Below the pieces are notes generated by a model. It was not told the origin of the DNA, searched no databases, and saw nothing but the letters and a program-made list of their open reading frames with translations. Shown piece after piece: positions 12,701-27,700 of a stretch of 64,000 nt of DNA. Within the stretch, counting starts at the first letter, position 1; every line of letters starts with the position of its first letter. Made by a program: the position numbers and the translations under genes. The stretch comes from Rhynchonema sp. JSB1_4 (Eukaryota; Nematoda; Chromadorea; Monhysterida; Xyalidae): positions 41,027-105,026 of the forward strand of contig JASAMV010005873.1 in assembly GCA_030248065.1 (NCBI GenBank). The letters run 5' to 3'.

Positions 12701-15700
12701 ATTGTTTTGGTGTCGTGAGTGCTTTATATGCACTTACCACACGTTATGGAAGAAAAATGCCACTATTTTTTGCTTTAGCGCTCATTTTTTTTCGTTTCTG
12801 GCAGTTTTTGGCAGGAATAAAAAATAATTTTTAAATTAAAAAAAATTAAAAAAAGGGGTTTGAATAAAAAAAGGGGTTTTTTTTATTAACCACTGGTTCC
12901 GTGTCCGTGGGTGTATACGCTTCTGTTGCCTCTTTTTTCCAACAAGCTTTTTCTGATTTTGGCATCTGTTCCCACTTCACAGTTTTATTTGTGTCTGTGT
13001 CTCTGTGTTGTATCGTCTTTTTAGCCCTGTAGTTATCATTTTGGCGAGGGCGGATACACAGAATGTTCCCTCTGTTGTGATACATCGCTGCTGTGGACGG
13101 CAAATGGGTGGTTTGCAATAGATGTTATGTCAGTCGCTTTCGTCAGTTGATCTTTCTTGTCAGTTAGGTGGATAGATGTACAGTAGTTGGTCCGAGCAAG
13201 AAAGCTAGCTAGCCAGCTGGTCGGAGTGTCCCGATTTGTGGGTATCGGTCTAGAAGTCAAAAACAAGGCCATAAAATTATGATAAAACAAGCCCTAAAAT
13301 GATTAGGATTTGTCAGAAAACTTGGCCGACTTTGGCTATTTGGACCATAAAATGGCCATCTTTGCTAAAATCAACACTTCTTTGATTTTGATGTGTGGGT
13401 TTGGCAGCAAGAAAGCTTCGCTACAGCTGTTGGGGGTATTATCCCAATACCATATCCAATGTGTACAACACCTGGGTATACAACTAACAAGGATGACTGA
13501 CAAAAATGACTGACACACACAATTATTGGCGTGGTTTTGCCACCAGCTGTTCGAGGCTACTGGGAGTCGGACTTGCTGGCTTGGATCTCTTTCTCCTCTT
13601 TCTGCTCGCAATACAACGTGTTTCTTTCCCTGTAGTGATTTGGGATGGTTTTGCTGGCTTCAATAAACGACCGGTGCATCCAGACATAAATTCATGTGCA
13701 AAACTGCTTTATTAGGTAGAACTCGACATCAAGAACTCCATGGCGTTTATGTTTCAATTTCATTTTTTTATCAAACTTGAAAATTTTCAATTTCAGTTTC
13801 AAACGAGCATAGCAGGACTTTATCTTACTCAAAGTTCATTCATATATGCAAACAATTTCGATGCTACACACGCTCAAGTTGTCATTCTGCGCTCATATTC
13901 GAAAGGTTTGCAAAATTGATTGTTGGGGTTAGAAAGTGACTTCATAATAATGGTACCGTATCTCACTACTTTCGTCCAAGACAGTCCAGAATATTTTGAA
14001 TAAGCCTCAACTTTTTTGCCAGAGTCCTTTATGTCAGTCATCTGAACTGAGATGTAATTTTACGCAAATCAAACGTCTCTGCTTGTCTTCCCGCGTGTGC
14101 AAACGGGCCCGTGGGACCACCCCGCTGCTGCTTGATTGTAACTTGGCATGTTTCCCACATTGGAACTTTTCCTTAGGTATTGATGTGGACAGATTGCAAG
14201 TTTTTTTTATCATCAACGGAGCTGTGGTACCGTATGCGCATCACTTCATTTAGATTTCGTGCGGCGTGTGGTCTCTATCTTCATGAAATCAAATCTGAAT
14301 CTTGTTTCTTTTCACGTCAAAAGCCTCTTTGGCGTCAGTTTGCTACCTTTTTATCCAGTTTCTTACTTGCTAACCTTTTCCGTTGTGTCTTGACTCAAAA
14401 TATTGTCGATTTCTATCTAAAAAATGATATTTTTACATTTTGACGTTTCATGTGGAGATTCGCCAGCCCACCCTCACAACTGGTCTGACTAATTTGAGGG
14501 TGTTTGGTGTTTTTGGGTACACCAATGAAGTATGTAAACACGACAAATTAGAGCAAAAAACTTTCTGTGTCCAAAAACATTATTCGCTTTATGTATGTTG
14601 ACTGTCATAAAATATGTATATAAACTGGTTGTCTCTCTGCTGACAGCAAACCTCAGCACATTTTGACAAGAAGGCCAGATCAGATACAAGATCTACAGCA
14701 GAAAATCTGCGTGTCAGCCACAACACTTTAGCTTGACTGATCCCTGGTTGGCGGCTAACACTCTTGAAAATCTGTCACATTTCAAGCACCCAAGCGCTTG
14801 TCATCTTTGCTACGTGCCATGTGGGTACAAGAGCGTGAAAAAAAACGGTTATGTTAAAAAAATTGTTGGGAAGCTTTTACTGTCGTTGGTGGAATCTGCC
14901 GTGACCACTCGCCAGAAGCACCGTGTTCTGCAATCACGTTTTGGAACTGCAATTTAACACGTATTTCCTCGGCCTGTTTCATGCCGCCGGGGAAAATATG
15001 CAACTCACAATTCTGCGTAAAAATCTACCCTGTACCCAAAAAGCATAATGTCTAACTCATATTTTTTGTTTTTACCAGTTGAACAATCTACGTATGTCAC
15101 TCACTTTTGAACATCTCAGTGCGGCAAAATGTGCCTTGATTTTGTTCATCAATAGGGTCCCCACTCAATCATGCTCTCCTGCTTACAAAGGTTGACATAA
15201 CGACTTTTTGAGGTTAACTGATCGTTCGGAAAGTTTAAGCAACAGTTTCTGGGTATAATTGTAGCACAATAATGTCGAAATGATGTAATTTAGCGGTCGA
15301 CCTCATTGATCAATCCAAAAAAGGTGCTAAATCACTCACTTCTTTGCCGCTTTGTTTCAGCGAGCTATTTTTTCGAACTTTTCTCTGTCGTTCTAAGTGA
15401 CAAATTCAGACCGCGACGGCACCCTCAGCTGAAGGTTTTTCTTGTAAAATTTTGGGTACTTTTTAAATCACAACGCATTTGTTAGATTCCGACCCCGAGA
15501 ACTCCCCATTTTGCTGGCATATTTTAAAATGTGCCGCCACCCAAGCAGCACTGACCGGGGTCACCAAGTGGTTTTTTGCCACTTTTGTACGTTCCAGAAA
15601 AAAGTAAAAAAAACCAGCAGTCAGTTCCAACCAGGGTTGTTTCAAAAAAGTGGTTAATTAAAAAATTTTTTGAAACTCAGATTTTGCTAAAAAAAAGTTG

Positions 15701-18700
15701 CCCAAAATGTAATTTGGGCTGAAATGTCCAAAAACGGCCTTTTTTGAGGCAAAAAAATTGACACTTTTTTCTGTGGACGGGACAATTTTTCCAAAATCGC
15801 GCCTGCGGCGCCCTGTATGGTCCACAAATCCGTACAGGGATGCGCGGAGCTGGTCTTTTAGAGTGATGTGGCACCGATAATGTACTACTGCATGCTAATG
15901 CTACTACACATGTACAATGCAGGTCTGGTGCAAAACCGGGCGCGCAAAGTCGATCTGACACGCAAGATTTGTGCTGTAATCGATATTTTGATTGTCGTAT
16001 ATCAGATATGCGGCATTAGATGCATTAAAATACGTTGTACGGCATGCTACAATACATCAGAGTAACATCGTTGGTGAACATCAACCTCAGACTGGTCGGA
16101 GACCATAGAATCTGCACAATACTACCGGGTGTCACCACAAAAGTTGGGTCTCAGGCGAACATTTTTCAATTTTTGAAAAATAAGTTGTATCGATTTCACT
16201 TATTCTGTAACGTCGTTTGCAACACTTTTTCTAATAAAAAAAATTCCGTCAAAAAAATCAAAACGAAAATTTTTTTTAAAGAAAGCTCGTTAATTAACAA
16301 TTTTTTTTCAACCCTGGTTCCAACAGTTAGCATTTCACGGTTTTCGTAAAGTAAGGCGCAATGTGTCAAAGGACTGATAAGCATTGTGACAAATCACAGA
16401 TTATTCTATAAGTGGCGCAGCCCAAAAGATCTGCTGTTCTCACGGATTTTGTATCAGATATAACATTTTGGAACTCCAATGCAACGTCGTGTGAAAGTTT
16501 ACGCATAAAGTTTGTACGTTTTGTGTGCTCAGCAAACTTTACGTTGGTCGAAATATAAACACCAAACAGTCCTTTTTGGTTATTCGGGTCCAAGTTTTCC
16601 TCATTAGGTAAATATAGAACATACATGTGATATTGATGTGAACTTGATCAATATTATTTGTTTTTGTTTTCCATTTGTCGATTTTTTAGGGTACCGAAAT
16701 TCCTTTGAAAGTACCAGCATTACCAACACACCCCAACAAAATCTGTATTTATACCACAAAATGTGTTTATCTGCGCAGAGTACGGCAGTGTACCCGCACA
16801 AGCAAACACAAATGAATAAATAAATACAAATATGAATATAGCCAAAGTCCAGTAATCGTGTATCTTGTCCCAATAATAATTATTGTTATTTGAATTTCCC
16901 GCGCCCGGCAAAATGCCGCCCGTCAACAAATTGTATATGGTCGCGCCTGTGTTTTTTGTCGGGAATCATAAAGAAGTTTGTGTGCAAACTTTTCGTAGAC
17001 CACTTTATGTGTGCTGTGTGTGTACAGAGCCCATTCGGGATCTAAACTGTTGATTAATTTCCATAATATCCTCTTTTAACTACGTGGTCACACCCAGACA
17101 TTAAAATAATATCCCATATTTTTTGATGAACCTGTGCTTTAACTGAACGTATGACAAACAGAATTTCGTTATAAATTACAACAGTAGCTTTTTTTAATCC
17201 GGTTTAACTTTTATATTCAGGTTTCATTGTCTCGGCCCGGAATATCCGCAACAATTCCCTTTTTATTTCAGGATATCCTCAAGCAACTGATCGTTATGCC
17301 GCTACCGGACCTACTCGCGATCGCTAGAAATCCGCAGCCGGGTATGTTTTTTCAATTTTTTTTCTATTTTTTCTTTTATTTTATATTTCAGTTTCTTTCA
17401 TCGAGAACAAAGCATAACCAAAAGACGCGGACGTGCAGAAAATTAGTCAGTAATTTTTGTCTTTCCGGCTTAAGCGGCGAAAAACACCTGGTTTTAGGCT
17501 ATTGATTTTCACATTCCATATGTGTCCTACTTTTGCAATCACACGAAATCTTTTGTTTTTAGCGCTGCCAAAAAAGTATGCAGCCAAAAAGGTTCACGCG
17601 GTTTCAAAATAGTAATAGGCATGCTACTCTGCGCACTTTTGCCCAAATAGCAATAGGCATGTCGTTTCCTTAAAGATCTCAAAGGTTTTTAAACCGCCCA
17701 TGAAAATGTTGCAGTGCGTATGTCAAATTTAAACTATAAAATAAAAGCGATTCGTTGAGTTAAGGTTGTTGCACTAGATTTATGACCTATAGGCAGACCG
17801 TGCTCAGGCACGAAGGCGCGTCAGTATGTATATGCCATTTGACCTCAATTCAATAATTCATTTAATGGATTAAAATATTTTACTAAATTCGGTGTTTTTG
17901 TGATCAAATGCAATGAATGTCCATTGTCAATCAACATGTGAACTTTTTGAGATAATGTCCACTACATTCGAGATTTGTGGAATACCAGATTTGTCGCCTT
18001 CAATAGAGCTTCCATGTTGGCATTTACTTTATTTTTTTTATGATATCTGTGGTTCTTTCTGTCTTCTGTTGTAACGTTACTGGCAAAACCAATTTCAAGT
18101 ACAGGCACATAACTTTGTACATACATACCTATACGGTATACCTTGAGGCACCATACCTTTGATGTAGCTGAACGAATAAATTATGACGCTGAGCCTCAGC
18201 CCTCCGTTCCGTTCTCCGGGTATGCCTTGTTTGTGTGTAAACAAAAGAACATTCTTGCTAGCCCACAGGGTGGTCCAAAACGTATCTCCACCCTCGGGGT
18301 CAGCTTAATTTATGGGTGGGCCGGTTATATGGGTGTACTTGTGGTCACTTTGCAGAATGTTATTGGGCACAAATATTTTCTTTGTGTCATTTTTGTCCTA
18401 TTGGACCCAGGTTTAACCGAGCACAATAGTCAGGCCATTCTGACGATACGCACTCAAGTTGCAGCTTTTTGGATAACTTTGTTTCTTTGTTAACCATTGT
18501 AGAGGTTTCGGTTACCGGCTCAAGTTCCAAAGTTCAGGAACCGGCTTTGTGGTCGTACCTATTAAATTAGAAACATTGTTCTGAGCCCACTTGTTAACCT
18601 CGTGTGTGCAGTGCGCCCTACTACAGCGCGGGTACAACTTTGCAAATCTTGTATGCTGACCGCTTGTAAGACATATGTACATGGGGTTGGGTAGGAGCCA

Positions 18701-21700
18701 TTTATTATTTACCCCGCATTATATTCTGTGTTCGCTCTGAAGTACATACGATATAGTACATACTGTATGTATATGTATTCAGTGTAGTAAGCAGAGGTAA
18801 TAATAAGAATAAATAAGCCCCAGCTTTGTGGAAAGCAACACATGTTTAGAAACACGTGCGAACCTATTGTGTTACCAAAAGTATACTGGTAACCAATAAG
18901 CATTCAATTTTGAACTAGAAACTAGGCCAGTTTCGTTTGGGTCTTTCTATTATCTTCACGTTTTTATAAGACACATTACGCAGAGCATCAGCTTTTTGAC
19001 GTATAAGCCATTACTTGCCTCGCTTCAGACTCACTGCTTTTCGGAGGACTGCTTAACTTGCCCCATATATTGGTCGCACAATGATCATATAAGAATTCAT
19101 CAAATCAATCCTGATTTTCACGTTCAGTTACTCTTAACCGCTGTGGTACTTGTGTTTCTCACAATACATTTTCGTCTGAAAATAGTCTAGCAAAGCACCC
19201 ACGTTGCTGCGGGTCTGAAACATTCTACTGACTGCATTCTTTGTGTGTGATCGCGCAACGCAACGTCACTGCCCCGTCACTTCCCTGCTTCACGATTCAG
19301 GAAAAAACATTTGACCAATTCTTATTGTGCTACAAATACCTAAAAAAGCGAATTTATCCGCCTGAAAGTGTACAGCATATTGAATTGGTCCAGTGCAAAC
19401 AAATAAACCAAAAACGTTAACTGAGCACGTGGTGCGACGTTCTGAAACGGAAACCTCGCAGGTTTTTGTCAAACTTACCGTGTAGCTAAGTTTAGACATT
19501 CGGTGGTTTATTTTCTGAACGCTTCTGTATGTAATACCTACCTACCTGCTCTTTTGATCATTATATTCCACACACCGTAACTGGTTGGTGCCTTTCACCT
19601 GCCACCCAAAAAAACGTTGAGGTTATGAGCGACAGCTTTGACGCGCAAACAGTTGTTTTGAAGCTTTTTTTTATCTTTTACCACACAAAGGTCTTGTGTT
19701 CCTGCCGCCATAAACGTCACTTTTCCTTCGTCACTTGGTTACTTTTGCGGTTTTTCGATGACAAAAAACAGTGTTTTGAAAATGTGTTGTTTTCTTCTTC
19801 TAGTGAAACATGTTCCTCTCTTGCAATTATAGGGTCTCAGTTTTGTTCCACTATTAACGATGACGCAGTGACATGGGGAAAGCTTTATTTCGCCAAACTC
19901 AGCATTAAACCACAATAAAATCGAACATTATAATGTTTCAGACGGAACCTCGGCGCCCGAAATGCGCAAAGTGCTGCTTCTGCTGATGGGCTGCGCCGTT
20001 CAGTCGGACAAGAAGGAGGAGTTCATCGATCGAATCAAGGAACTCGAGTTGTCACTGCAGGAGGCGATCGTCGAACAAATACAGAAGGTAGACAGCACAC
20101 CGTGGTGGACGTTTGTAGATTGGGAGTGTGTGTGCCTGCACGCTTGCGCATGTGCAACTTCGAGCCGCAGCCAGACCCGTTCCCATAGCTCAGTTGGTAG
20201 AGCGACTGGCTGTCCAGGCCTGGTAGCTGCTGGAAGGTCGAAGAATCGAGTCCTTCCGCGAGCTTACGTTTGGTGTGGCGGTTCAGAGTTCACTGTTGAA
20301 GTCTTGGCTTGTTGCCCCCCCATCTAACACAACGAAAAACGCGTAGATCGTCTTATGGAGCACCTAATTTTTTATTTCCCTCAAATAAATTCTCTTTTTC
20401 ACAAACAAAAAAAAACAAAAACTCCACCCAACACCAACTCCACCTCCCAAATTCATGTACTTCGCCTCAGACCCATGCACATACGGCCACAACAAAAAAA
20501 AACAAAAAAAAAAAAAAAAAAACCCAACAAAACACAAACACAAAAAACAATTGAAGTCGAAAAACTCGGCTGCCTGGCCTTCCCATTGATCGTTCCAACA
20601 TCGACGTAAAAAAAAAAAACAACACGCACAGGATTTCGTGCACCCAGTTCGTCGGCGTGCACGGTCCTCTTCTGGCACTGCGACACATTTCTGTTTCACT
20701 TCTTTCAACATCGACAAAACGTCGCTTCGATCGTATTTCACATATTCATCTTCTTTCTTCACCCCATCTAACTTTGCGCGATACGAAAACTCTTCTTGCT
20801 TTTCATCTTCTTTTTTCTCATTCTTCTCGGAAAAACCATTTTTCAACGGTCCAATGTCCACCAACAGCAAACTCATTGTTGGGCCACGCGCTTGATGCGT
20901 GGGTGTCACGAGGACTACCCTGCAGGTTACCACCAGTCGGCGCAAATTAGATGCTGCTTTTATCCGGTGTGAAATACAGAATGAATCATACAATGACGAT
21001 CGGCCCAGATACGGAATATGGAATATTCCTACTATAACTTAATGGAAAAAGTGTCCTGAGGCTACTATGTACGTATGTAACTATGGTATATGTATGCAGT
21101 ATGTTCTGTTTGATTCGCTGTGACAAAAGCCAACAAGTTCAGGCCCAAAAATCATAAGACCGGAGCATTTCAGGCCGCATTACCTACATACATCGACTAA
21201 TATACTGAACACACGTGCATGTTGCACTGGGTTGGTCGGTTTTGGCCCAGGCGGGCCCTGAATTACCGGGACCAAATATGAGTGTGTGCCGGGGACAGAA
21301 CCATCGGGACTGATGTTCCGGCATGTCTATTGCGTATACTTACGCCCACAAAAAATAATTCCAGGAGAAAATCGATCTTTTGCGCGAAGCGCGCGCGGCG
21401 AAAGACTATCGCGATGAGCTGGACTGTATGCAGCACAAGGTGGCCAAATTGGACAGATTGGACGGCGAGAATAGGAAAATGAAGGAGAAACTGACCGAAA
21501 TGGACTTCTTTCGCTCGCGCGTCGACGAGCTACGGTGGGTGTTTGAACGAAGGAGGGGATTTTCTTTTGGTTCGCACAACATGCGCCAGATTGAGAAAAA
21601 GTCGTGTAGTTTTGTTCAATGTTGAGATGACGACATGAATATACATAAGCCGATGATTACTCACGCCGAAATGTGCAACATTATTTGCCGAGTCGGCCTG

Positions 21701-24700
21701 CAGGCAGATTCAAGCTCAGTTAGACCGACTCTTTATGTTAAATTTAGGTAAACTGGAGTGTGGGCCTAAATTTACCGAGACCGAAACGTATAATAGTAAA
21801 CCCCCCTTGTTATACTGAACCTTCTCCAGGTGTAGACACGTGGGTACGGTACCCTGTTTTTTTACCATCCTTGTTTTCTGGCTATGTCAGATCCGCTTTT
21901 GCAAAAAAATACCGTACCGATCAAACAGACACAATAACAAGCCCCTCCTTGATAATTCAGGCAAGAGAACTTCATTCTTCTCGAGACGAAGCAAGTGCTT
22001 GAGAATCAGGTTGATTCGTGGAAACAGCGCGCGCAGGAACAGGCTGAAGCAGAAGCGGCCATGTTGGAAAGTCAACGGCAATTGCATCACGTCCAGAATG
22101 AACTCAGACAGGTCGGACAAATGCCATGTGTTGTAGCATAGCACGTGTTAAACTATAGCATTGAGCCTCATCGTCTGCGCCGAGAGCCTGCGCATGGAAA
22201 CGTCAACCACCCAGCTGCGTTTTGGTGTATAACACAGATCGGTAATACCCTCGCTGTTTTTCAGATATTGATATTCAATACCACATTGGACGCATATGAT
22301 TATGCACACCCTATGTTTATACGCGGGATTAAAACAGTTTCGCAGGACCAGATATCGGCCTTCGTTTAACTTATTGTTCATACAAACACGTCGATTTTTC
22401 GAATTCAGGAACGGGATCGAATCGAAGAGATACTGCGCGGTAACCGGAGACTTGAGCGGGAGCACAGCGCCATGTGCGAAAGGGTACGTTTGTTTGGTTT
22501 TTATTTTTTGTTCTTTTTATTCAATGAAACACGGCCTATCATCGGACTACTGGAGCGAGGTATGTTCCGCCATAAAAGATTGCGGCAGAACATTTTGCTA
22601 CCATTTTGCTCGATGAGAATTTGAGAATGTTTCGTCACTTCGCTTGCAATGAGCAGGTATTGGTCGCCTCTTTTTTGTATTTTTTTCCATCGCCAGCCCT
22701 CGTTCGTTCGCGTCACACACAACACGTATGTTTTCCCTGCCCGTGGTTATCTGCTAGATTATTTTCACTGAATGTTTTATCACAATAGCACAGTGTTGCT
22801 ACGAATCAGGATTGATTTTAATTCTCATGTCTTCATATTACATAATACTGGACCGAATTCCGGATCCCGAGAGCAAATAATACGCCGCATATCTAAAAAC
22901 GTATCATGTACCTACATTTGATAATGTCGCACGCTCTCCACCGCGGTGCGTAAAAAGTAATTCTAGTCCCAAAACGGGCTTGCTTGTTGTTGAACAACAG
23001 TGTTCGCGGTTATTTTTATCCCGGTCGATTGGGATCAAGAAGTTCGGGTCGGGCGGGCGTCGGGATTGACCAGATTATCCAAAAGTATAGTTTTTATCAT
23101 TTTATGCATAAGATGCAAGTTAATGTCACAGACAACCATGAAACATGTTTATCACACATGGATAAACACCCGCAACAGTGATTAAAGCCGATTGAAAATC
23201 GAGAATAGCTGATGACGGATAAGTTCAAAGATCATAACTGTCGTCGATCAGTGGCAAAGCCATTGACAAAAAGACAAGCATTTCACCATTTTCTGGTTTC
23301 AAGTAGTATATTTTGTCATCAAACAAATCAGCTGCACAGGAAAAGAACTGTTCAGAAAGCACGCTCGTAGGCGGAGCGCTTAGATATTTGAAGCTTACGC
23401 CAGTCGCGGAAACTTTGTCTCATTTGTTGCCCACCATGACAACATTTTCTCGAAACTGGGTCCCTTTGTTCGATGCAACTTTGTGTAACCGTTCAGTTCT
23501 AGCTCGACTTGTTGATTGCGGATTCATCACACTCGGAATCAGCGGTCGAGCACCTCTTAGGGCGCGGCCATGCAAACGCGGGCGCGGGTCAGAAAAATAT
23601 GTATTCTATGTCCAATGACCGCCCCGCGTTTGCATGGCCGCACTTGCGGGTCGCTGTTTGCGGGTCACTTGAAACATTTATTCAGCCACAACACACACAA
23701 TGAACCAATCAGCGCTGTGCTACGGCAGTCTGCGACGTTGGCTCACGCTATGGGTTAAGTTTTGCGTGTTGCAGCCAAACAAATGTTTTCAAGTACCCCA
23801 AACCGCACCCGCAAGTGCGGCCATGCAATCGCGGGGCGATTGTTGGACAAATACAATATTTTTCTGACCCGCGACCCGCGCCCGCGTTTGCATGGCTGCG
23901 CCCTTACAACAGCTTGTCGAATTATGATTGCATAATTTTTTACTTTTTGTTCTCGAAACTTAATCCCGATCCCGGTACTTTTTTGGGCGGGATCGGGATC
24001 GGGATCGGGATTGACTTTTTCAAAATGACGGGATCGGGATCGGGATCAGAAAAAGAGCCCGGGATCCCGGGATCGGGATCGGGATCGGGATCCCGTTCGA
24101 ACACTGTTGAACAACGCTGATGTTCGCGTAGGCGCGCAACAAATTGAGGTCAGCCAGCTGGAAGTTGTCGTCATCATTTTTAAATAAATTTTTTTATAAT
24201 AATGAATGAGTAGAAGTTTATTTCGTTCGCGGGAATTCGGGCGACTGCGTGTTCCTTTGATAGCTCGACCGGTAAAAAATCTACCGGATAAATCAAAACA
24301 CCAGTTTCCAAACTTTCATAATTTCCAGGTGCAATCATTGGAGAAACAACCTGAAGAAGGCGAAACCGGTGCCGGTGGCGGCCCCAACTCGTCAGTGACA
24401 GGCACCTTGGCCGAACAGCTGTGCGACAGTGACAGGGCCAAGTGGCTGCAGCTGGAGTTGGAGAACAAGAAACTGAGATCACAATTGGATGAAAGGTTGC
24501 TGGGGAGGGGTTGGAAGCGGAAATATTTCTGGATTAGTCTTTTTCAAAGTACTTTTCTTGTAAAAGAGTGAAAGAGTTTACAGTTGGCGAAATTAGTAAA
24601 CTGCAGTAAAGTAGATCTTCTCTCTTTGTCTCTGGCCGTTTGGCTGGCTGGGGATTAGGTGTGGCCACCTTGGACAAGGCTAGTTTTCGCTCAAGCGTAT

Positions 24701-27700
24701 GGGTGAGATAAATTAACTTCAGGTCTTCAGTGAGCATACAACAACTTGTGGGAAGAAGCTTGTGGTGCACTGTTTCATCAACGTGTGCGCTTGAAACATC
24801 AACAGTAATTGTGCAGTTTTTTCCCTTGATTTTCAGGCACTCTCAGTCGCCAAGCAAGGCCAGTGCACTCGAGCTGGAACTGAATGAACACAGGGATCGA
24901 ACATCCAGGTTGACGGAGGAAAAGCAACGATTAGAAACACAACTGGCCGAACTGGAGCAACATGTTGGTCTTTCCAGTGGTATTAAGTGCCGGACTTTAA
25001 GTGAACAATTTTCCACTTTCAGCACCGGGGGCTCTTTCCGGGGATGGATTGGGGCTTCAAACAGCTGACAAGAGTGATCGAAAAAATTTAATTTCAGGTG
25101 ACGAAACTGCATTCTGAAATAAGCGAACAAAAACAGGAGATGCAGAAATCGATGGACATGAGCCAACAACTAATGTCAACTTCGCAGACGGAGAAAATTC
25201 GAGAGCTCCAGGTGGAATGGCAGAGAAAGGTGTGTGCACGTTGAAGAACTCTGGGCCATTTAAATGAGCTCTGTTTGTCAAATAACGTCGAATTGGTTTG
25301 GGCGGCTAAAATTACAGTGGTTAACTCAAGGGGTCAAATCACTTCTTCGACGCTCACTTTGTTGAGGCGTCAACTCACTCCGAATGCCATTGTGTTACTT
25401 CTCGCGCTGCACTCAGGGCTGCTGTGTGTGATTTGCCGAAGTGATTTGACCACTTGAGTTGACCACTGTAATAGTAGCCCGGTTGGGGGCGACCCGGCAA
25501 AGCTTGCCTTCTCGCAGCCGTCTCTGTTTAGAACACCATGACCTTGCCTTGTTGAAGGCAAGCTAACCTTTGTCATAGTCGTTTCCTTGAAACGTGGTGT
25601 CCGACCACTGTTTTGTCTATGTATGCGGTTCCCCTGTGTGTGTGTGTGTTTGCTCCCACTCAAAGATCAAGATCGATGATCTTTACCCAGTTCCAATATC
25701 TGCGGGAAGTCGATCTGCCGGGTGCAAAAATGCGTGCCGCCAAAACCGATCCAATCGACAGTATTGATGTTTGACAATGCACGCAGAAAGATGAAATTTT
25801 TTTTTGTTTGATTCGAAGAATATCATGTTGCAGTGTGAAGATCTGACTCAAGATCTGAACGCCGCGACGAACAGCCTCGATGAGCTCTCGCACGAGAACG
25901 CGCAACTTTCTGACGAACTCGCTCAGGTTTTTTTATTGTTTTTGTTAACATTTATGCTTTTTCTCAATCTTTTATGTTTTATTTTTTTCAATCTTTTATG
26001 TTTTATTTCAGATTAAAAAGTTCCAAATTTCAGGTCAACGCCGAACTGAAATCGGCGCAAAATCGTCTGATCGACATGGAACAAGAGAAACTGACTTGCG
26101 ACAATCGGTTGCATGATTTGGAAAGGGAAAATCGATGTCTTGACCGCGAAAAGCAAACACTGAAGGTATACTTTTGCTACTAAATAGTACTTTCTCTTCC
26201 ATTTAATTTGATTTGTGCGTATATCTATTCAGACAAAATTGACGTCATCGGATGCCGAATTTGAATCACTTCGATCGCGTATGATTGAGTTGGAACATCA
26301 GGCATCGAGATTGACAGGTTGGGGTCGGGCACGATCGCCTTTTGAATTCAGGGGTGACATTTTTTGAATGCGAAAGTGATGCTGTTACTTTTCTTGATTA
26401 CAGCGTTAAACCGGTGGGTAAAAGTATGCTTGTGCTGATCCCACAACAGAACCGAACTCCCAAACCAAACAATGTTTTGTCTCCCACGTATATAAATCAG
26501 AACGAAATTGATGGCCAGTAATACACGACTGTTCGTGTTGATTTGAAACGAGATAAAATAAAAAATGAATTGAAAATTAACCCGAAATATTTACTGAAAG
26601 ATGATGCCGCAGCAACACACCGTAAACATTCTAACCTTTTCAGAGGTCGAACGCCGTTTGGCAGAATGCCAAGTTTCGATGTCGGAAATGGAAGGTGATA
26701 AACGCCAATTGAGCACCCAATTGGACATGGAACGAACGAAGGCCGTGAAGTTGAGCGATGAATTGGTGAAGGTACTGCATGGTCGGGGTACTGTAGGTTA
26801 CGGTAGCTACATAAGACACCGCGCGGGTCCCTGGTGTGGCAATAATGCAGAGTCCAGAATAATAACCACCTTTTACCTTGGTCACAATTTATCGCCGGAA
26901 TAGCAATGCATTGATCAAATCAGACCAGTTCTGCTGAATAAAAGCTCAGCGAGCGCTTTCTCTTTTTTGAGATCATGGACCAAAACCTAAAAACCTAACC
27001 AATGTTCCAGACCAAGACCTCGCTGGGTGACATTGACTCGCAACTGCAAGCCATATGTCGTGCGCTTGACATTCAAGTTTGCACGACCGAAACAGAGTCC
27101 ATCGACTTTGAAAGTCGAATTGTGCAACGATTCAACACCAAACGACGCCAGTTGGAAGATGTCAGGACCGAATTGAGACTCAGTCAAATGGTACATGCAC
27201 ATGATGACATGATTTTCTCTTTCGTTTCATTTTGGCAGCTAACGCGACCTGTGCTATCCTTTCCAATTCAGAAGTCCAACGAGCTCACCATGGAACTGGC
27301 GACGGCCAAAACCGAGTATGTGCAACTGCAGAATACAATGAAAGAGAAAATGCCCGCCAGTGAAACATCACAGACGAGCAGCAATAGTGTGGAGGACAAA
27401 CGGAGGATAACGGTGTGGATATAAAAACATTTTTTTCTGGTTGTTCAAGTTTTGCTGCTTGACGTTTGAAGAAAAGTGAAATTCGCTCTCAAACCTTCTA
27501 TAACTGTAAATAACCAAATAAACGGAGTTTATCCGAGATCCGATGTCACCAAGTTTGAATGCGGGAAAGTAAAACATTTAAATGTTTCAGGAGCTAACGG
27601 AAGAGAACAGCTCAGTGAAGGAGCAGATCAAGCTGCTGCAAGAACGAATTCGCCGGGACGAAGCGGACAGAGAAGCGATCGAACTGCAGACCAATCATAT

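Noticed and set aside
15868..16065. ORF ending ...[10 protein letters not shown] considered as the missing CCDC88 'YYQ' exon
   Set aside because: No GT donor follows the CAG, the rest does not match the HOOK domain, and it lies inside a hAT-like MITE.
20186..20253. Intact tRNA gene
   Set aside because: The T stem has extra bases and the acceptor stem does not close, so it is annotated as a tRNA-derived repeat instead.
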